Assembly (NCBI GenBank): GCA_018623195.1
Contig: JAAZVY010000005.1
Coordinates: 1-57,358 of the forward strand
Direction of reading: 5' to 3'
Length of the DNA: 57,358 bases
Source: Flavobacteriaceae bacterium
GTDB taxonomy: Bacteria > Bacteroidota > Bacteroidia > Flavobacteriales > Flavobacteriaceae
Shown here in pieces: positions 6,744 through 17,200 of the stretch (the stretch's first letter is position 1; each line of letters opens with the position of its first letter). Under the pieces are notes generated by a model, which saw only the letters and a list, made by a program, of their open reading frames with translations, was not told where the DNA came from and searched no databases. A program made the translations under genes and the position numbers.

Positions 6744-8936
6744 ATGAGAAAAATCCATTTCATACTAGTCACAGCACTAGTTATTTCTTTGGGTGCAAAT
6801 GCTCAAAAAAGAAGTGTTAGGGCAAAGCTAGTGAGTACTGAATTGATCATCGACGGAAAGCTCGATGAAGCGGTATGGCAAAGTCAAGAACCCTCAGGAG
6901 GATTTACCCAATATTTCCCGACTGACACCCTTCCGGCAACCAACGATAGCAATATTCGCATTCTTTATGACAAGGATGCTATCTACATTGGATTAACGAT
7001 GCAAACATCATCAGACCAATTCGTAGTTAATTCACTGAGGAGAGATTATAGAGGTAGTGGTATTGACAATATCGCGATCATGTTTGACACCTTCAACGAT
7101 GGCAACAATGCTTTTATTTTTGGTATGACCCCACTAGGAGTTCAGCGCGAAGGTTTAATTACCAATGGAGGGGCTACAAGAAACGACTATCAATTTTCTT
7201 GGGATGCCAAATGGCAGGGAGAAGCCTTTATAGGTGATGGATATTACAGTTTAGAAATGGCAATTCCTTTTAACTCATTAAAGTTCGAGAACAATGCAAC
7301 TAAATGGGGGTTCAGAGTGCATCGATTCGATATGCAAACGAATGAAACGAGTGTTTGGGTACCTATACCTCAAAATCAAATCTTAGGAAGTCTCGCTTTT
7401 ACAGGAGAACTTGAATTCGAACAGCCACTTTCAGATTCAAAGACTTCAGTGGCTTTGATACCTTTTCTAACCGCTGGGTCATCGAAGGACTTCGAAAATG
7501 CAACCCCGAAATCAAGTTTTTCGAATATCGGTGGAGATGTGAAAATCCCCGTAGGTAAAGGGATGAATCTCGACCTAACCTTTAATCCAGACTTTTCCCA
7601 AGTTGAAGTAGACAATTTCATAACGAATTTGACACGTTTTGAAGTATCACTCCCAGAGCGACGTCAATTCTTTATAGATAATAATGACTTATTCGGAGCC
7701 TTTGGTGGTGGCAGAGATGCCAACCCATTCTTTTCTCGTCGCATAGGAATAGCAAAAGACAATGATGGTAACACCATTGAGAACGGGATAACAGCGGGAA
7801 TGCGATTGACGGGTAAATTAAATGATAAACTGAGAGTTGGAGTTTTATCGATTCAAACCGAGAGTGATCTAGAAAATGGTATTCCATCAAATAACAATTC
7901 GATGATCGCTCTTCAGCAAAAGGTCTTTAGTCGATCAAATATTTCGGCCTTCATTATCAATCGAGAGTCTTCAGAATCAGAAAATACCGATTACGAAAAA
8001 TACAATCGTGTCATTGGGGTCGATTACAACCTTGCTTCAGCAGACAATACCTATGTCGGGAAGTTTTATACCCATAAATCACTCTCCCCCGGAGATACAG
8101 ATGGTAACTTGTCAGTAGGTACTAACCTTCAATATAATACCCGAACTTGGAGTGGATTTCTCGATGCTATTTACATCGATGAAGAATTTGTCTCAGACCT
8201 AGGTTTTATCCCTAGAAAAGGAATTCTAAAATGGGGTGGAAAAATTGGTTATCGTATTTGGCCTAAGAAAGGAATCTTCAATAGTCACAGTTTTGACACC
8301 TTTCAAACTTATACACATCTATCTAGTCTAGATTATACTCAAACTGATTATCTACGAAACTTCGGTTATGAAGGCAGACTGAATAATCAAGGACAAATCG
8401 AGTTATCTATCAATAATAGATACACTTTTCTAACTGACGAATTTAGTCCTACGAGACAAGACGATGCCACGCCATTACCAGCTAATAGCGAGTATGATTA
8501 CACCAGTGTTCGTTTTCAATTTCAATCAGATCGAAGAAAGTTATTCTCATATAATATTCAAACCGATATTGGAGAATTCTTTAATGGCACAAAATCCTCG
8601 TTTCAAACTCGATTAAATTTCAGAGTTCAACCCAAATTAAATGTGGGTCTTAACTCTAACATTGACCGCATCGATCTGCCTGAAAACTACGGCAATGCCA
8701 CTATAGTTCTCATTAGTCCTCGTATTGATTACACCTTCAATAGATCACTTTTTTGGTCGACTCTTATTCAGTACAGTAATCAAAGAGATAACTTAGGAAT
8801 CAATTCAAGATTGCAATGGAGATTCGCACCTCTATCCGATTTATTTCTCGTTTACAATGACAACTATTTCGTCAATCAATGGGGTCCTCGAAGTCGTTCA
8901 ATCAATCTTAAACTCACCTATTGGCTAAATATTTAA
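6744..8936 (+). CDS. DUF5916 outer-membrane protein with CBM9-like N-domain
   Basis: 730 residues. A signal peptide (MRKIHFILVTALVISLGANA) is followed by a CBM9-like beta-sandwich (about 28-230: IIDGKLDEAVW, IRILYDKDAIYIG, WGFRVHR) and then a long region of alternating strands ending in LKLTYWLNI, as expected for an outer-membrane beta-barrel. DUF5916 proteins are common in Bacteroidota; their substrate is unknown, though the N-domain resembles carbohydrate-binding modules. The stop TAA overlaps the ATG of the DUF819 gene (TAATG), so the two are coupled. A degenerate box (TATTTTTA) lies just before the start. Confidence 0.88.
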   Translation: MRKIHFILVTALVISLGANAQKRSVRAKLVSTELIIDGKLDEAVWQSQEPSGGFTQYFPTDTLPATNDSNIRILYDKDAIYIGLTMQTSSDQFVVNSLRRDYRGSGIDNIAIMFDTFNDGNNAFIFGMTPLGVQREGLITNGGATRNDYQFSWDAKWQGEAFIGDGYYSLEMAIPFNSLKFENNATKWGFRVHRFDMQTNETSVWVPIPQNQILGSLAFTGELEFEQPLSDSKTSVALIPFLTAGSSKDFENATPKSSFSNIGGDVKIPVGKGMNLDLTFNPDFSQVEVDNFITNLTRFEVSLPERRQFFIDNNDLFGAFGGGRDANPFFSRRIGIAKDNDGNTIENGITAGMRLTGKLNDKLRVGVLSIQTESDLENGIPSNNNSMIALQQKVFSRSNISAFIINRESSESENTDYEKYNRVIGVDYNLASADNTYVGKFYTHKSLSPGDTDGNLSVGTNLQYNTRTWSGFLDAIYIDEEFVSDLGFIPRKGILKWGGKIGYRIWPKKGIFNSHSFDTFQTYTHLSSLDYTQTDYLRNFGYEGRLNNQGQIELSINNRYTFLTDEFSPTRQDDATPLPANSEYDYTSVRFQFQSDRRKLFSYNIQTDIGEFFNGTKSSFQTRLNFRVQPKLNVGLNSNIDRIDLPENYGNATIVLISPRIDYTFNRSLFWSTLIQYSNQRDNLGINSRLQWRFAPLSDLFLVYNDNYFVNQWGPRSRSINLKLTYWLNI

Positions 8937-10186
8937 TGAATCCGATCACCAATGACACCATCTTATTCGGTCTATTAGCTTTTATTTTAGCAGGAGTTTT
9001 CTACACTCAAAAACACAAAAGATTTCAGGCCTTCTACCGTGTGGTCCCAGCAGTCCTGCTCTGTTATTTGCTTCCGGCAATTCTAGTTTACTTAAAAGTT
9101 ATCGATCCCTCAGAATCAAAGCTCTATTTTGTAGCTTCTAGATACCTCTTACCCGCTGCATTAGTGCTAATGACCTTGAGCGTCGATCTCAAAGCGGTTT
9201 TACGATTAGGTCCTAAAGCCCTCATTATATTCTTTACGGGAACCTTAGGTATTATTATTGGTGGTCCGTTAGCACTACTTATTACGGGATCAATCTGGCC
9301 AGAACTATTGCAACTTGAAGGAAACGATGCAATTTGGAGAGGTCTAGCGACAATCGCTGGTAGTTGGATTGGCGGAGGCGCCAACCAGGCAGCGATGTTA
9401 GAGGTCTTTAGCTATAACAAGAACCTTTATGGTTCGATGGTTTTAGTAGACGTTCTTGTTGCTAACTTTTGGTTGGCCATACTTATTTTCTTGGTAGGAA
9501 AAAAGACGCAAATCGATCGCTATTTAAAAGCAGATAATCGATCAATCGATCATCTCATTGAGAAAATGGAAGGCTATCAAAAAAGTGTACGAAGAGTAGC
9601 TTCCACCACAGACTTAATGCTTCTGTTAGGAGTTGGTTTCGGAGCGGTAGGCCTCGCCCATTTCATAGGTAATTACATCAGTGGTCATCTCCCCTACTGG
9701 TTCCCCGTTCTTGAAGATCCAAAGCATATATTAGCATCTATTACCTCTCCATTTCTATGGATGGTGCTGACCGCAACTATTATCGGTATTTTAGCCTCTA
9801 GAACCCAATTAAGGTCGCTCGAAGGTGTAGGGTCAAGTAATTTAGGCAGTGTATTCATTTACCTACTTGTGGCTACTATAGGTATGCAAATTGATCTTAA
9901 GGCTATTGGCGAGCAACCTGAACTTCTTCTTCTTGGTCTTATCTGGATCACCATTCACTCCTTGCTTCTTTTCTTAGTTGGAAAATGGGTAAAAGCCCCC
10001 TACTTCTTTCTCGCAGTAGGCAGTCAGGCTAACGTAGGAGGAGCAGCTTCAGCACCAGTAATCGCAGCAAGTTTTCACCCAGCCTTAAGTTCGGTAGGCA
10101 TCCTACTCGCCATATGCGGTTATATTGTGGGTACTATTGGCGCTTATTTTTGTGCTTTATTACTTCAAGTTGCACATAACCTTTAA
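8936..10186 (+). CDS. DUF819 (YjcL-like) integral membrane protein
   Basis: A 416-residue polytopic inner-membrane protein with about ten to twelve hydrophobic helices and Gly-rich turns (GSWIGGGANQAAM, GSQANVGGAASAPV) in two related halves, suggesting a transporter fold with internal duplication. The second motif, near the C-terminus, is typical of the DUF819 family. The ATG at 8936 overlaps the preceding TAA; an in-frame TTG 15 nt upstream is a less likely start. Coupling to the DUF5916 barrel gene suggests an inner-/outer-membrane pair for the same solute (inference). Substrate unknown. Confidence 0.88.
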   Translation: MNPITNDTILFGLLAFILAGVFYTQKHKRFQAFYRVVPAVLLCYLLPAILVYLKVIDPSESKLYFVASRYLLPAALVLMTLSVDLKAVLRLGPKALIIFFTGTLGIIIGGPLALLITGSIWPELLQLEGNDAIWRGLATIAGSWIGGGANQAAMLEVFSYNKNLYGSMVLVDVLVANFWLAILIFLVGKKTQIDRYLKADNRSIDHLIEKMEGYQKSVRRVASTTDLMLLLGVGFGAVGLAHFIGNYISGHLPYWFPVLEDPKHILASITSPFLWMVLTATIIGILASRTQLRSLEGVGSSNLGSVFIYLLVATIGMQIDLKAIGEQPELLLLGLIWITIHSLLLFLVGKWVKAPYFFLAVGSQANVGGAASAPVIAASFHPALSSVGILLAICGYIVGTIGAYFCALLLQVAHNL

Positions 10187-10234
10187 AGAGTCAGATCATT
10201 TAACGATATTTGCCTCGGATAACCAAAAGGATTT

Positions 10235-10921
10235 ATGAAGCGTTTTCTACTTTCTCTTTCTGCATTAGTGCTACTAGCTAGTTGTAATTCAACTTCTAAG
10301 AATACTGAAGTCACCATTACTGTTGATGGTTTAAAAAAGGGCACTGTATATCTTCAAAAGATTACAGAAGCAGGACTTATTAATTTAGACTCTGTAGAAA
10401 GTAATGGAAAAGAAACGCTGAACTTGGGATTGAATCTAAATCACCCCGAACTCATCTATGCTTACCTAGATAAAGCTGACGGTTCAACATTCAATGATCG
10501 TCTTGCCTTTTTTGCTGAACCTGGAGAGATTCAAATTGCTACTTCATTAACAAACTTCGAAAATGATGCCGTTATTAAGGCGGGCGAAGAGCACGAGGCC
10601 TTCGAAAAACTTCAAGTAATGCTTAGTCGTTTTACCAAGAAAGACTTTGAGCTAATGCAATTAGCTCAAACCGATCGCATCATTGATGAACGCTTTGTTG
10701 ATTCGATAGTAAATCAAAGTAATAGCAATAACCTTAAACGCTATCAGTTTATAGCGAACTTTGCATTAACTAATCCAGACAAATACGTTTCGGCTTATTT
10801 AGTTACTAGTGAAGGGGAAGAACTCAATCCGAAGTGGAAAGATTCAATATTTAATGGTTTTTCTGATGCCATTAAAAAATCAACCTACGGTCAATTATTG
10901 AACAGTCAACTGTCTCAGTAG
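10235..10921 (+). CDS. DUF4369-domain lipoprotein
   Basis: A 228-residue lipoprotein with a signal ending in the lipobox LLASC (Cys17), then a beta-rich DUF4369-type domain (about 23-120: VTITVDGLKKGTVYLQKI, FFAEPGEIQI) and a helical C-terminal part with ANFALTNPDKYVSAYL, as found in the N-terminal half of many TlpA-like lipoproteins of this phylum. The thioredoxin domain that usually follows is missing, and the protein ends naturally in a stop, so it is a stand-alone version. Probably periplasmic, anchored to a membrane. Function unknown. Confidence 0.85.
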   Translation: MKRFLLSLSALVLLASCNSTSKNTEVTITVDGLKKGTVYLQKITEAGLINLDSVESNGKETLNLGLNLNHPELIYAYLDKADGSTFNDRLAFFAEPGEIQIATSLTNFENDAVIKAGEEHEAFEKLQVMLSRFTKKDFELMQLAQTDRIIDERFVDSIVNQSNSNNLKRYQFIANFALTNPDKYVSAYLVTSEGEELNPKWKDSIFNGFSDAIKKSTYGQLLNSQLSQ

Positions 10922-10922
10922 T

Positions 10923-11195
10923 TTAGTCTCCTAAACTGTTGATTTGGTCGGCAATTTCATTTGCCTTTTTCTCTAAATACTCATTAACCTTTTTAAAGTG
11001 AGCCTTTTTCATTGGATTCTCTTTATCATTTACTAGGTCAATAAGCTCATCGTAAACTTCAATACAGTTGTCGATGATTTGATTTCCTGCTTCAGAGTTG
11101 AGATTTTTTGTTTCAGACTCCCACTCGTAAACTGCCTCGATGAGTTCGCCTAAAACGTAGTTGATCTCTTTCTTTAAAGCTTTAATACTTGCCAT
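10923..11195 (-). CDS. Conserved small helical protein of unknown function
   Basis: 90 residues, strongly acidic and all-helical by composition (KALKKEINYVLGELIEAVYE and later LEKKANEIADQINSLG), with no signal peptide, membrane segment or catalytic motif, so probably cytosolic. I recognise the type as a widespread hypothetical in Flavobacteriia but know of no function. It is convergent with the lipoprotein gene, with only one base between the two stops. The leader 11196-11302 is very A/T-rich, with a degenerate TAACTTTT box. Confidence 0.7.
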   Translation of the reverse strand: MASIKALKKEINYVLGELIEAVYEWESETKNLNSEAGNQIIDNCIEVYDELIDLVNDKENPMKKAHFKKVNEYLEKKANEIADQINSLGD

Positions 11196-11302
11196 TTTAT
11201 TATTCTAATTTGGATTTAAGGTAATTAAAAAAGTTAAACAAAAAACACTTAGTTTATCTTTTTTAAAAAAAGGTTAAACAGCTAATGAAAGGGTACTGCG
11301 TT

Positions 11303-11713
11303 CTAATCACCTGAATAAGTCACAAAGTTTCGAGGAGTCTCATATAGAACTACTTCGATATCCTTATCCGATTCAATGTGAGGTCTGAGTTTATTGAAAA
11401 TCACAACGGCAATATTCTCTGCAGTCGGATTCATTTCTTTGAATTCAGGTACTTCCAGGTTTAAATTCTTATGATCAAACGCATTCTCGACCTCAGACTT
11501 AATTAAATCCTTGAGTATTTTCATATCCATAACGTAACCTGTTATGGGATCAATTTCACCGGTGACACTAACAATCAACTCATAATTGTGACCATGGTAG
11601 TTTGGATTATTGCATAAACCAAACACTTCTTGATTCTTTTCAAATGACCAGTCTGCACGATACAAACGATGGGCTGCATTAAAATGGGCCTGTCTACTTA
11701 CTTTAACTCTCAT
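11303..11713 (-). CDS. queD: 6-carboxytetrahydropterin synthase / 6-pyruvoyl-tetrahydropterin synthase homolog
   Basis: Catalyses conversion of dihydroneopterin triphosphate on the way to queuosine/7-deazaguanine compounds or pterins. The 136-residue protein has the zinc histidines H15 (FNAAHRL), H40 and H42 (YHGHNYE), the catalytic Cys34 (FGLCNNP) and the conserved AFDHKNLN and PTAEN segments. Overlap with idi (ATGA) makes one two-gene unit, although the pathways differ. No other queuosine gene is in the window. QueD and PTPS-type activities cannot be separated reliably by sequence reading; the Cys next to Asn-Asn favours the QueD group. Confidence 0.88.
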   Translation of the reverse strand: MRVKVSRQAHFNAAHRLYRADWSFEKNQEVFGLCNNPNYHGHNYELIVSVTGEIDPITGYVMDMKILKDLIKSEVENAFDHKNLNLEVPEFKEMNPTAENIAVVIFNKLRPHIESDKDIEVVLYETPRNFVTYSGD

Positions 11714-12234
11714 GATTGTTTGGTTAGAAATTCTACGAAACGATCAAAAATGATCTTGAACCAGGCGGTGTAATCTTGAGGATAATCCTTCATATCTTGT
11801 TGAAGTACCTCCATATCGATCCATTTCCATGAGGCCACCTCTTCAGGATTGATAGTAGGCTCACCGTTGTAATAGCCCACCATCACATGGTCAAGTTCAT
11901 GTTCAGTAAGGCCATTATCAAATTCAGCTTTGTATACAAAATGAAACTTCTCATCTAGATCCACATCAAAGCCCATTTCCTCTTTGAGTCTGCGCTTTCC
12001 GGCCTCAATATTAGACTCCCCCTGTCGTTGATGACTACAACAAGTGTTGGTCCAGAGAAGCGGCGAGTGATATTTATGTGCAGCACGTTGCTGAAGCATA
12101 AGCTCTCCACGATCATTAAAGATAAAAACAGAGAAAGCACGATGAAGAACCGCCTTCTCGTGAGCTTCCATTTTTTCCATGGTGCCTAATTCACGGTCGG
12201 CAGTATCCACCAATATTACATATTCCTTTTTCAT
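11710..12234 (-). CDS. idi: Isopentenyl-diphosphate delta-isomerase, type I
   Basis: Interconverts isopentenyl and dimethylallyl diphosphate for isoprenoids such as menaquinone and carotenoids. The 174-residue Nudix-fold protein carries the catalytic cysteine in TNTCCSHQ (Cys66), the metal/Glu motif in the RRLKEEMGF helix and the second catalytic Glu in LTEHELDHV. The start codon lies 50-odd bases from the oppositely oriented prfC region, so their promoters share the segment 12235-12319. The stop overlaps the queD start. Confidence 0.94.
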   Translation of the reverse strand: MKKEYVILVDTADRELGTMEKMEAHEKAVLHRAFSVFIFNDRGELMLQQRAAHKYHSPLLWTNTCCSHQRQGESNIEAGKRRLKEEMGFDVDLDEKFHFVYKAEFDNGLTEHELDHVMVGYYNGEPTINPEEVASWKWIDMEVLQQDMKDYPQDYTAWFKIIFDRFVEFLTKQS

Positions 12235-12294
12235 TTTATAAAATTACTCATTTCTTATTCGCTAGCCTCTAAATGACCCAACTGAAAATATGGC

Positions 12295-12302
12295 TATTTT
12301 TG
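12295..12302 (+). promoter_or_regulatory. -7 promoter box of prfC
   Basis: TATTTTTG matches TAnnTTTG. It lies downstream of an in-frame ATG at 12290, which therefore would not be in the mRNA; this supports the 12320 start. No clear -33 TTTG. Confidence 0.5.
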
Positions 12303-12319
12303 CGGTCTTATTGCTTATT

Positions 12320-13909
12320 ATGTCTATCGCGAAAGAAATTAAAAAACGTAGAACGTTCGGGATCATCTCCCATCCAGATGCTGGTAAAACCACTTTGACT
12401 GAAAAACTCCTTTTATTCGGAGGAGCGATTCAAGAGGCTGGAGCTGTAAAAAACAATAAGATTAAGAAAACCGCGACCAGTGACTTTATGGAAATTGAAC
12501 GCCAAAGAGGGATCTCCGTAGCCACTTCAGTTCTCGCTTTTGAATACCGCGATAAAAAGATTAACATTCTCGATACACCGGGTCACAAGGATTTCGCAGA
12601 AGACACCTATCGAACCCTTACAGCCGTAGATAGTGTAATCGTAGTAATCGATGTGGCAAAAGGAGTCGAGGAACAAACTGAAAAACTAGTTTCGGTTTGT
12701 AGAATGAGAAATATCCCTATGATTGTGTTTATTAACAAGCTCGATCGCGAGGGTAAGGACGCATTCGATCTATTAGACGAGGTTGAACAAAAGTTAGGAC
12801 TAGTAGTTACCCCCCTAAGTTTCCCAATCGGTATGGGATACGATTTCAAAGGAATCTACAATCTCTATGAAAAAAACGTCAATCTATTTGATGGAAGCAA
12901 TAAAACACACGTATCTAAAACCACCGCAATAGATGATGTTCAAAATGAGCAACTCGATCAGTTGGTAGGTTCTAATGCTGCAAATACGCTAAGAGAAAAT
13001 CTGGAACTTGTTGAGGGTGTGTATCCCAGTTTTAATCGTGATGAATATTTAGCTGGAACCCAACAACCCGTTTTTTTCGGTTCAGCATTAAATAATTTCG
13101 GAGTTCGAGAACTACTTGACTGTTTTATAGATATAGCTCCAACCCCACGTCCAAAAGCGGCCGAGGAAAGAGTTGTTAATCCTGAAGAAGAGGAATTTAG
13201 TGGATTTGTATTTAAGATTCATGCCAACATGGATCCAAAACACAGAGACCGTTTGGCATTTATAAAAATCGTTTCAGGAACCTTTGAGCGCAATAAACCT
13301 TACTTACACGTTAGACATCAGAAAAAACTCAAATTCTCTAGCCCAAACACCTTCTTCGCCGAGCGCAAAGAGATCGTTGACATATCCTATCCTGGAGACA
13401 TTGTAGGTCTACATGATACCGGGAATTTTAAAATTGGTGACACTCTTACCTCTGGAGAAAATTTGAATTATCGCGGTATTCCAAGCTTCTCACCAGAACA
13501 CTTCAGATACATTAATAACGCAGACCCAATGAAGGCAAAACAACTATTCAAAGGGATCGATCAATTAATGGATGAAGGGGTAGCTCAGTTATTCACCTTA
13601 GATATTAACGGAAGAAAGATTATTGGTACTGTAGGAGCACTTCAATACGAGGTCATTCAATATCGTTTAGAACACGAATATGGAGCGAAGTGTACCTATG
13701 AGAACTTCCCCATTCACAAAGCATGCTGGGTAGATACAGATAATCCAAACAGTGAGGAGTTTAAAGAATTCAAACGAGTGAAACAGAAATTTCTAGCACG
13801 AGATAAATCTGATCAACTAGTATTTCTTGCAGACTCAGCTTTTTCGCTTCAAATGGCCGAACAGAAATACCCAAGTATTCGATTCCATCTCACTTCAGAG
13901 TTTAAATAA
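12320..13909 (+). CDS. prfC: Peptide chain release factor 3
   Basis: GTPase that removes release factors 1 and 2 from the ribosome after termination. With the start at 12320 it has 529 residues, the normal family length, and begins like E. coli RF3 shortly before KKRRTFGIISHPDAGKTT. G-domain motifs are present: P-loop SHPDAGKTT, DTPGHKDF and NKLDRE, then a domain-II region and the C-terminal RF3 domain. An upstream in-frame ATG (12290) adds a hydrophobic tail and precedes the promoter box, so it is rejected. The gene converges on the rpoC block; both share the hairpin at 13908-13938. Confidence 0.95.
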   Translation: MSIAKEIKKRRTFGIISHPDAGKTTLTEKLLLFGGAIQEAGAVKNNKIKKTATSDFMEIERQRGISVATSVLAFEYRDKKINILDTPGHKDFAEDTYRTLTAVDSVIVVIDVAKGVEEQTEKLVSVCRMRNIPMIVFINKLDREGKDAFDLLDEVEQKLGLVVTPLSFPIGMGYDFKGIYNLYEKNVNLFDGSNKTHVSKTTAIDDVQNEQLDQLVGSNAANTLRENLELVEGVYPSFNRDEYLAGTQQPVFFGSALNNFGVRELLDCFIDIAPTPRPKAAEERVVNPEEEEFSGFVFKIHANMDPKHRDRLAFIKIVSGTFERNKPYLHVRHQKKLKFSSPNTFFAERKEIVDISYPGDIVGLHDTGNFKIGDTLTSGENLNYRGIPSFSPEHFRYINNADPMKAKQLFKGIDQLMDEGVAQLFTLDINGRKIIGTVGALQYEVIQYRLEHEYGAKCTYENFPIHKACWVDTDNPNSEEFKEFKRVKQKFLARDKSDQLVFLADSAFSLQMAEQKYPSIRFHLTSEFK

Positions 13910-13938
13910 AAAAGGCGCCTTAAACGGCGCCTTTTTTT
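13908..13938. terminator. Bidirectional terminator shared by prfC and the rpoBC block
   Basis: AAAAAAGGCGCC and GGCGCCTTTTTT pair around a six-base loop. The A- and T-tracts overlap the stop codons of both convergent genes (13907-13909 and 13937-13939). Confidence 0.92.
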
Positions 13939-14239
13939 ATGCTTCTCCCATCTTACCGAAATTAATCGGGATTGTGGGTTGTTGATATTCCTTGATTTCT
14001 CCGTGTGCAGCTTCAAAGTTGGCAATATTGTTTTGCAACGCCTTTACTAACTTTTTAGCATGTTCGGGAGTAAGGATAACACGACTCTTTACTTTAGCTT
14101 TTGGAGTGGCAGGCATAATACTTACAAAATCTACAACAAACTCTGATGCAGAGTGGTTGATAACCGCCAAGTTAGAATAAATCCCCTCAGCGGTTTTTTC
14201 ATCGATTTCTACGTTTATGCTCTGATCCTTCTCTGACAT
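13937..14239 (-). CDS. DUF3467 family protein
   Basis: A 100-residue protein with the DUF3467 pattern: AEGIYSNLAVINHSASEFVVDF, then a PKAKVKSRVILTPEHAKKLVKAL segment. No signal peptide or membrane helix, so presumably cytosolic. It begins 4 bp after rpoC ends and is the last gene of the leftward RNA-polymerase block, an arrangement I know to be common in Bacteroidota. Function unknown; the position suggests a link with transcription, but the sequence gives no direct proof. Confidence 0.88.
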   Translation of the reverse strand: MSEKDQSINVEIDEKTAEGIYSNLAVINHSASEFVVDFVSIMPATPKAKVKSRVILTPEHAKKLVKALQNNIANFEAAHGEIKEYQQPTIPINFGKMGEA

Positions 14240-14243
14240 GAGC

Positions 14244-17200
14244 TTAGATATTTATCGCATCTTCGTCTACTAAAGTCGAAGTAGCTTGACTAGCTTCATA
14301 TTCGTCCTTTGAACCTACGATAATATCGTCGTAGTCTCTAAGACCAGTACCTGCAGGAATCTTGTGACCCACAATCACATTTTCCTTAAGACCTTCTAAC
14401 CCGTCGACCTTACCATTAACCGCAGCTTCGTTAAGAACCTTAGTCGTTTCTTGGAACGATGCAGCTGAAATGAATGACTTAGTCTGTAGTGAAGCTCTAG
14501 TAATACCCTGAAGGATTGGAGTAGCCGTAGCTGCAATCGCCTCACGAGCACTTACCAAGGTCTTATCTTGACGCTTAAGTAGTGAGTTTTCATCTCTAAG
14601 TTGGCGTACGGTAACTAGCTGACCTGCTTTAAGATTCTCAGATTCACCAGCATCTTCAACTACCTTCATACCGAAAATAGCATCGTTTTCTTTGATGAAT
14701 TCATCCTTGTGTACTAATTGTCCTTCAAGGAATAGCGTATCTCCAGCATCAACGATTTCTACTTTACGCATCATCTGACGAACAACTACCTCAAAGTGTT
14801 TATCGTTAATCTTTACTCCTTGAAGTCGGTAAACCTCCTGGATTTCATTAACTAAGTACTGTTGAACTGCCGATGGTCCTTTAATCGAAAGAATATCATT
14901 CGGAGTAATTGAACCATCAGATAATGGCATACCCGCTTTCACGAAGTCATTCTCTTGAACAAGGATTTGGTTCGATAACTTAATTAAATACTTACGAACA
15001 TCACCAAGCTTAGACTCTACGATAATCTCGCGGTTACCACGCTTGATTTTACCAAAGGATACTACACCATCGATTTCAGAAACAACTGCAGGGTTAGAAG
15101 GATTTCTTGCCTCGAATAACTCGGTTACTCTTGGTAAACCTCCCGTAATATCTCCAGCTTTAGCTGATTTACGTGGAATCTTAACTAGAATCTTACCTTC
15201 CTTAATTGAATCACCTTCGTTTACGATTAGGTGAGAACCAACCGGTAGGTTGTATGATCTAAGTACGTTTCCTTTCTTATCGTTAATAAGAAGTGTAGGA
15301 ATCAGTTTCTTGTTTCTTGACTCAGAAATAACTTTCTCTTGGAAACCAGTCTGTTCATCGATTTCAACTTGATAAGTTACCCCTTGCTCAATATTTTCGA
15401 AGGCAACGGTACCTGAAAACTCAGAAATGATTACACCGTTGTACGGATCCCATTGACAAAGAACATCGCCCTTCTTGATTTTAGCTCCATTCTCTACAAA
15501 TACCTGAGAACCGTAAGGCAGATTGTGAGTACTTAGTACGGCACCCGTTTTGGGCTCGACAAGTTTGAATTCAGCAGTTCTAGAAATAATGATATTAGCC
15601 TTTTCGCCTTCAGCGTTTTCACCCTGAACAATACGTAAATCTTCAATCTCGGCAACCCCGTCAAACTTAGCGATTAACTGGTTTTCTTCTGAAACGTTAC
15701 CCGCGATTCCTCCTACGTGGAAGGTACGAAGGGTAAGCTGTGTACCAGGCTCTCCAATCGATTGAGCAGCAACAACACCCACTGATTCACCTTTTTGAAC
15801 CGGTTTGTTCGTTGCTAAGTTTCTACCATAACATTTCTCACAAATACCTTTCTCAGCCTCACAAGTAAGTGCAGATCTAACTTCTACGCGATCAATTGCA
15901 GTAGCGTTAATTTTCTGTACTTCTGCAGCCTCAATATACCCGCCTGCTTCAACGATCACATCTCCAGTTAATGGATCAACAACATCGTTTAGAGCAACAC
16001 GTCCAAGAATACGTTCTCCAAGAGTTTCAACAATCTCCTCATTTTTCTTTAAAGCCTCAACCTCAACACCTCTAAGCGTGCCACAATCCTCAGTTGTAAT
16101 GATTACATCTTGAGCAACGTCAACGAGACGACGGGTAAGGTAACCAGCATCCGCAGTTTTAAGTGCAGTATCCGCAAGTCCTTTACGAGCACCGTGCGTT
16201 GAAATAAAGTACTCAAGAATTGAAAGACCTTCTTTAAAGTTTGAAAGAATTGGGTTTTCAATGATCTCACCACCACCGGCAGTAGATTTCTTAGGCTTAG
16301 CCATAAGACCACGCATACCGGTTAGCTGACGAATCTGCTCCTTAGATCCACGAGCACCAGAATCAAGCATCATGTATACCGAGTTAAATCCTTGCTGATC
16401 TTCTCGGATACGCTTCATAGCAAGTTCAGTAAGCATTGCGTTGGTTGAAGTCCAAACATCAATCACCTGATTGTAACGCTCGTTATTAGTGATCAGTCCC
16501 ATGTTATAGTTACCCATGATACCATCTACTTGAGCGTTTGCCTCTTCGATCATTTTGGTTTTTTCAGCAGGAATAATAATATCCCCTAAGCTGAAAGAAA
16601 GACCCCCTTTGAAAGCGAACTCATAACCCATCTGCTTGATACGGTCTAAGAACTCAGCAGTTCTAGGAACATCAGTTACTTCAAGGATACGTCCGATAAT
16701 ATCACGAAGCGCTTTCTTGTTCAATACTTGATTGATGAAACCAGCTTCTTCAGGAACTACGTTATTAAATAACACACGCCCTACAGTGGTTTCAATGATT
16801 TGAGGTACTAACTCACCTGCCTCATTGAAATCCTTAACGCGGATTTTAATGGCAGCATTAAGGTTTACTCTTTTCTCATTGAAAGCGATAACTACCTCTT
16901 CAGGAGAATAGAAAGTTAACCCTTCACCTTGAACAGGAACTTCTGGGGTAGAACGTCTTTCTTTGGTCATATAGTACAGACCCAATACCATGTCCTGAGA
17001 AGGTACGGTAATTGGTGAACCATTGGCAGGGTTCAGAATGTTCTGAGAAGCCAACATTAATAGTTGTGCCTCTAGAATCGCTTCTGGACCTAATGGTAAG
17101 TGAACCGCCATCTGATCCCCATCAAAGTCAGCGTTAAATGCCGTACATGCAAGAGGGTGAAGACGAATTGCTTTACCTTCAATTAATTTAGGTTGGAAAG

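Noticed and set aside
12290-12319. Upstream ATG extension of prfC
   Set aside because: Adds a hydrophobic tail not found in RF3 and precedes the -7 box at 12295-12302.
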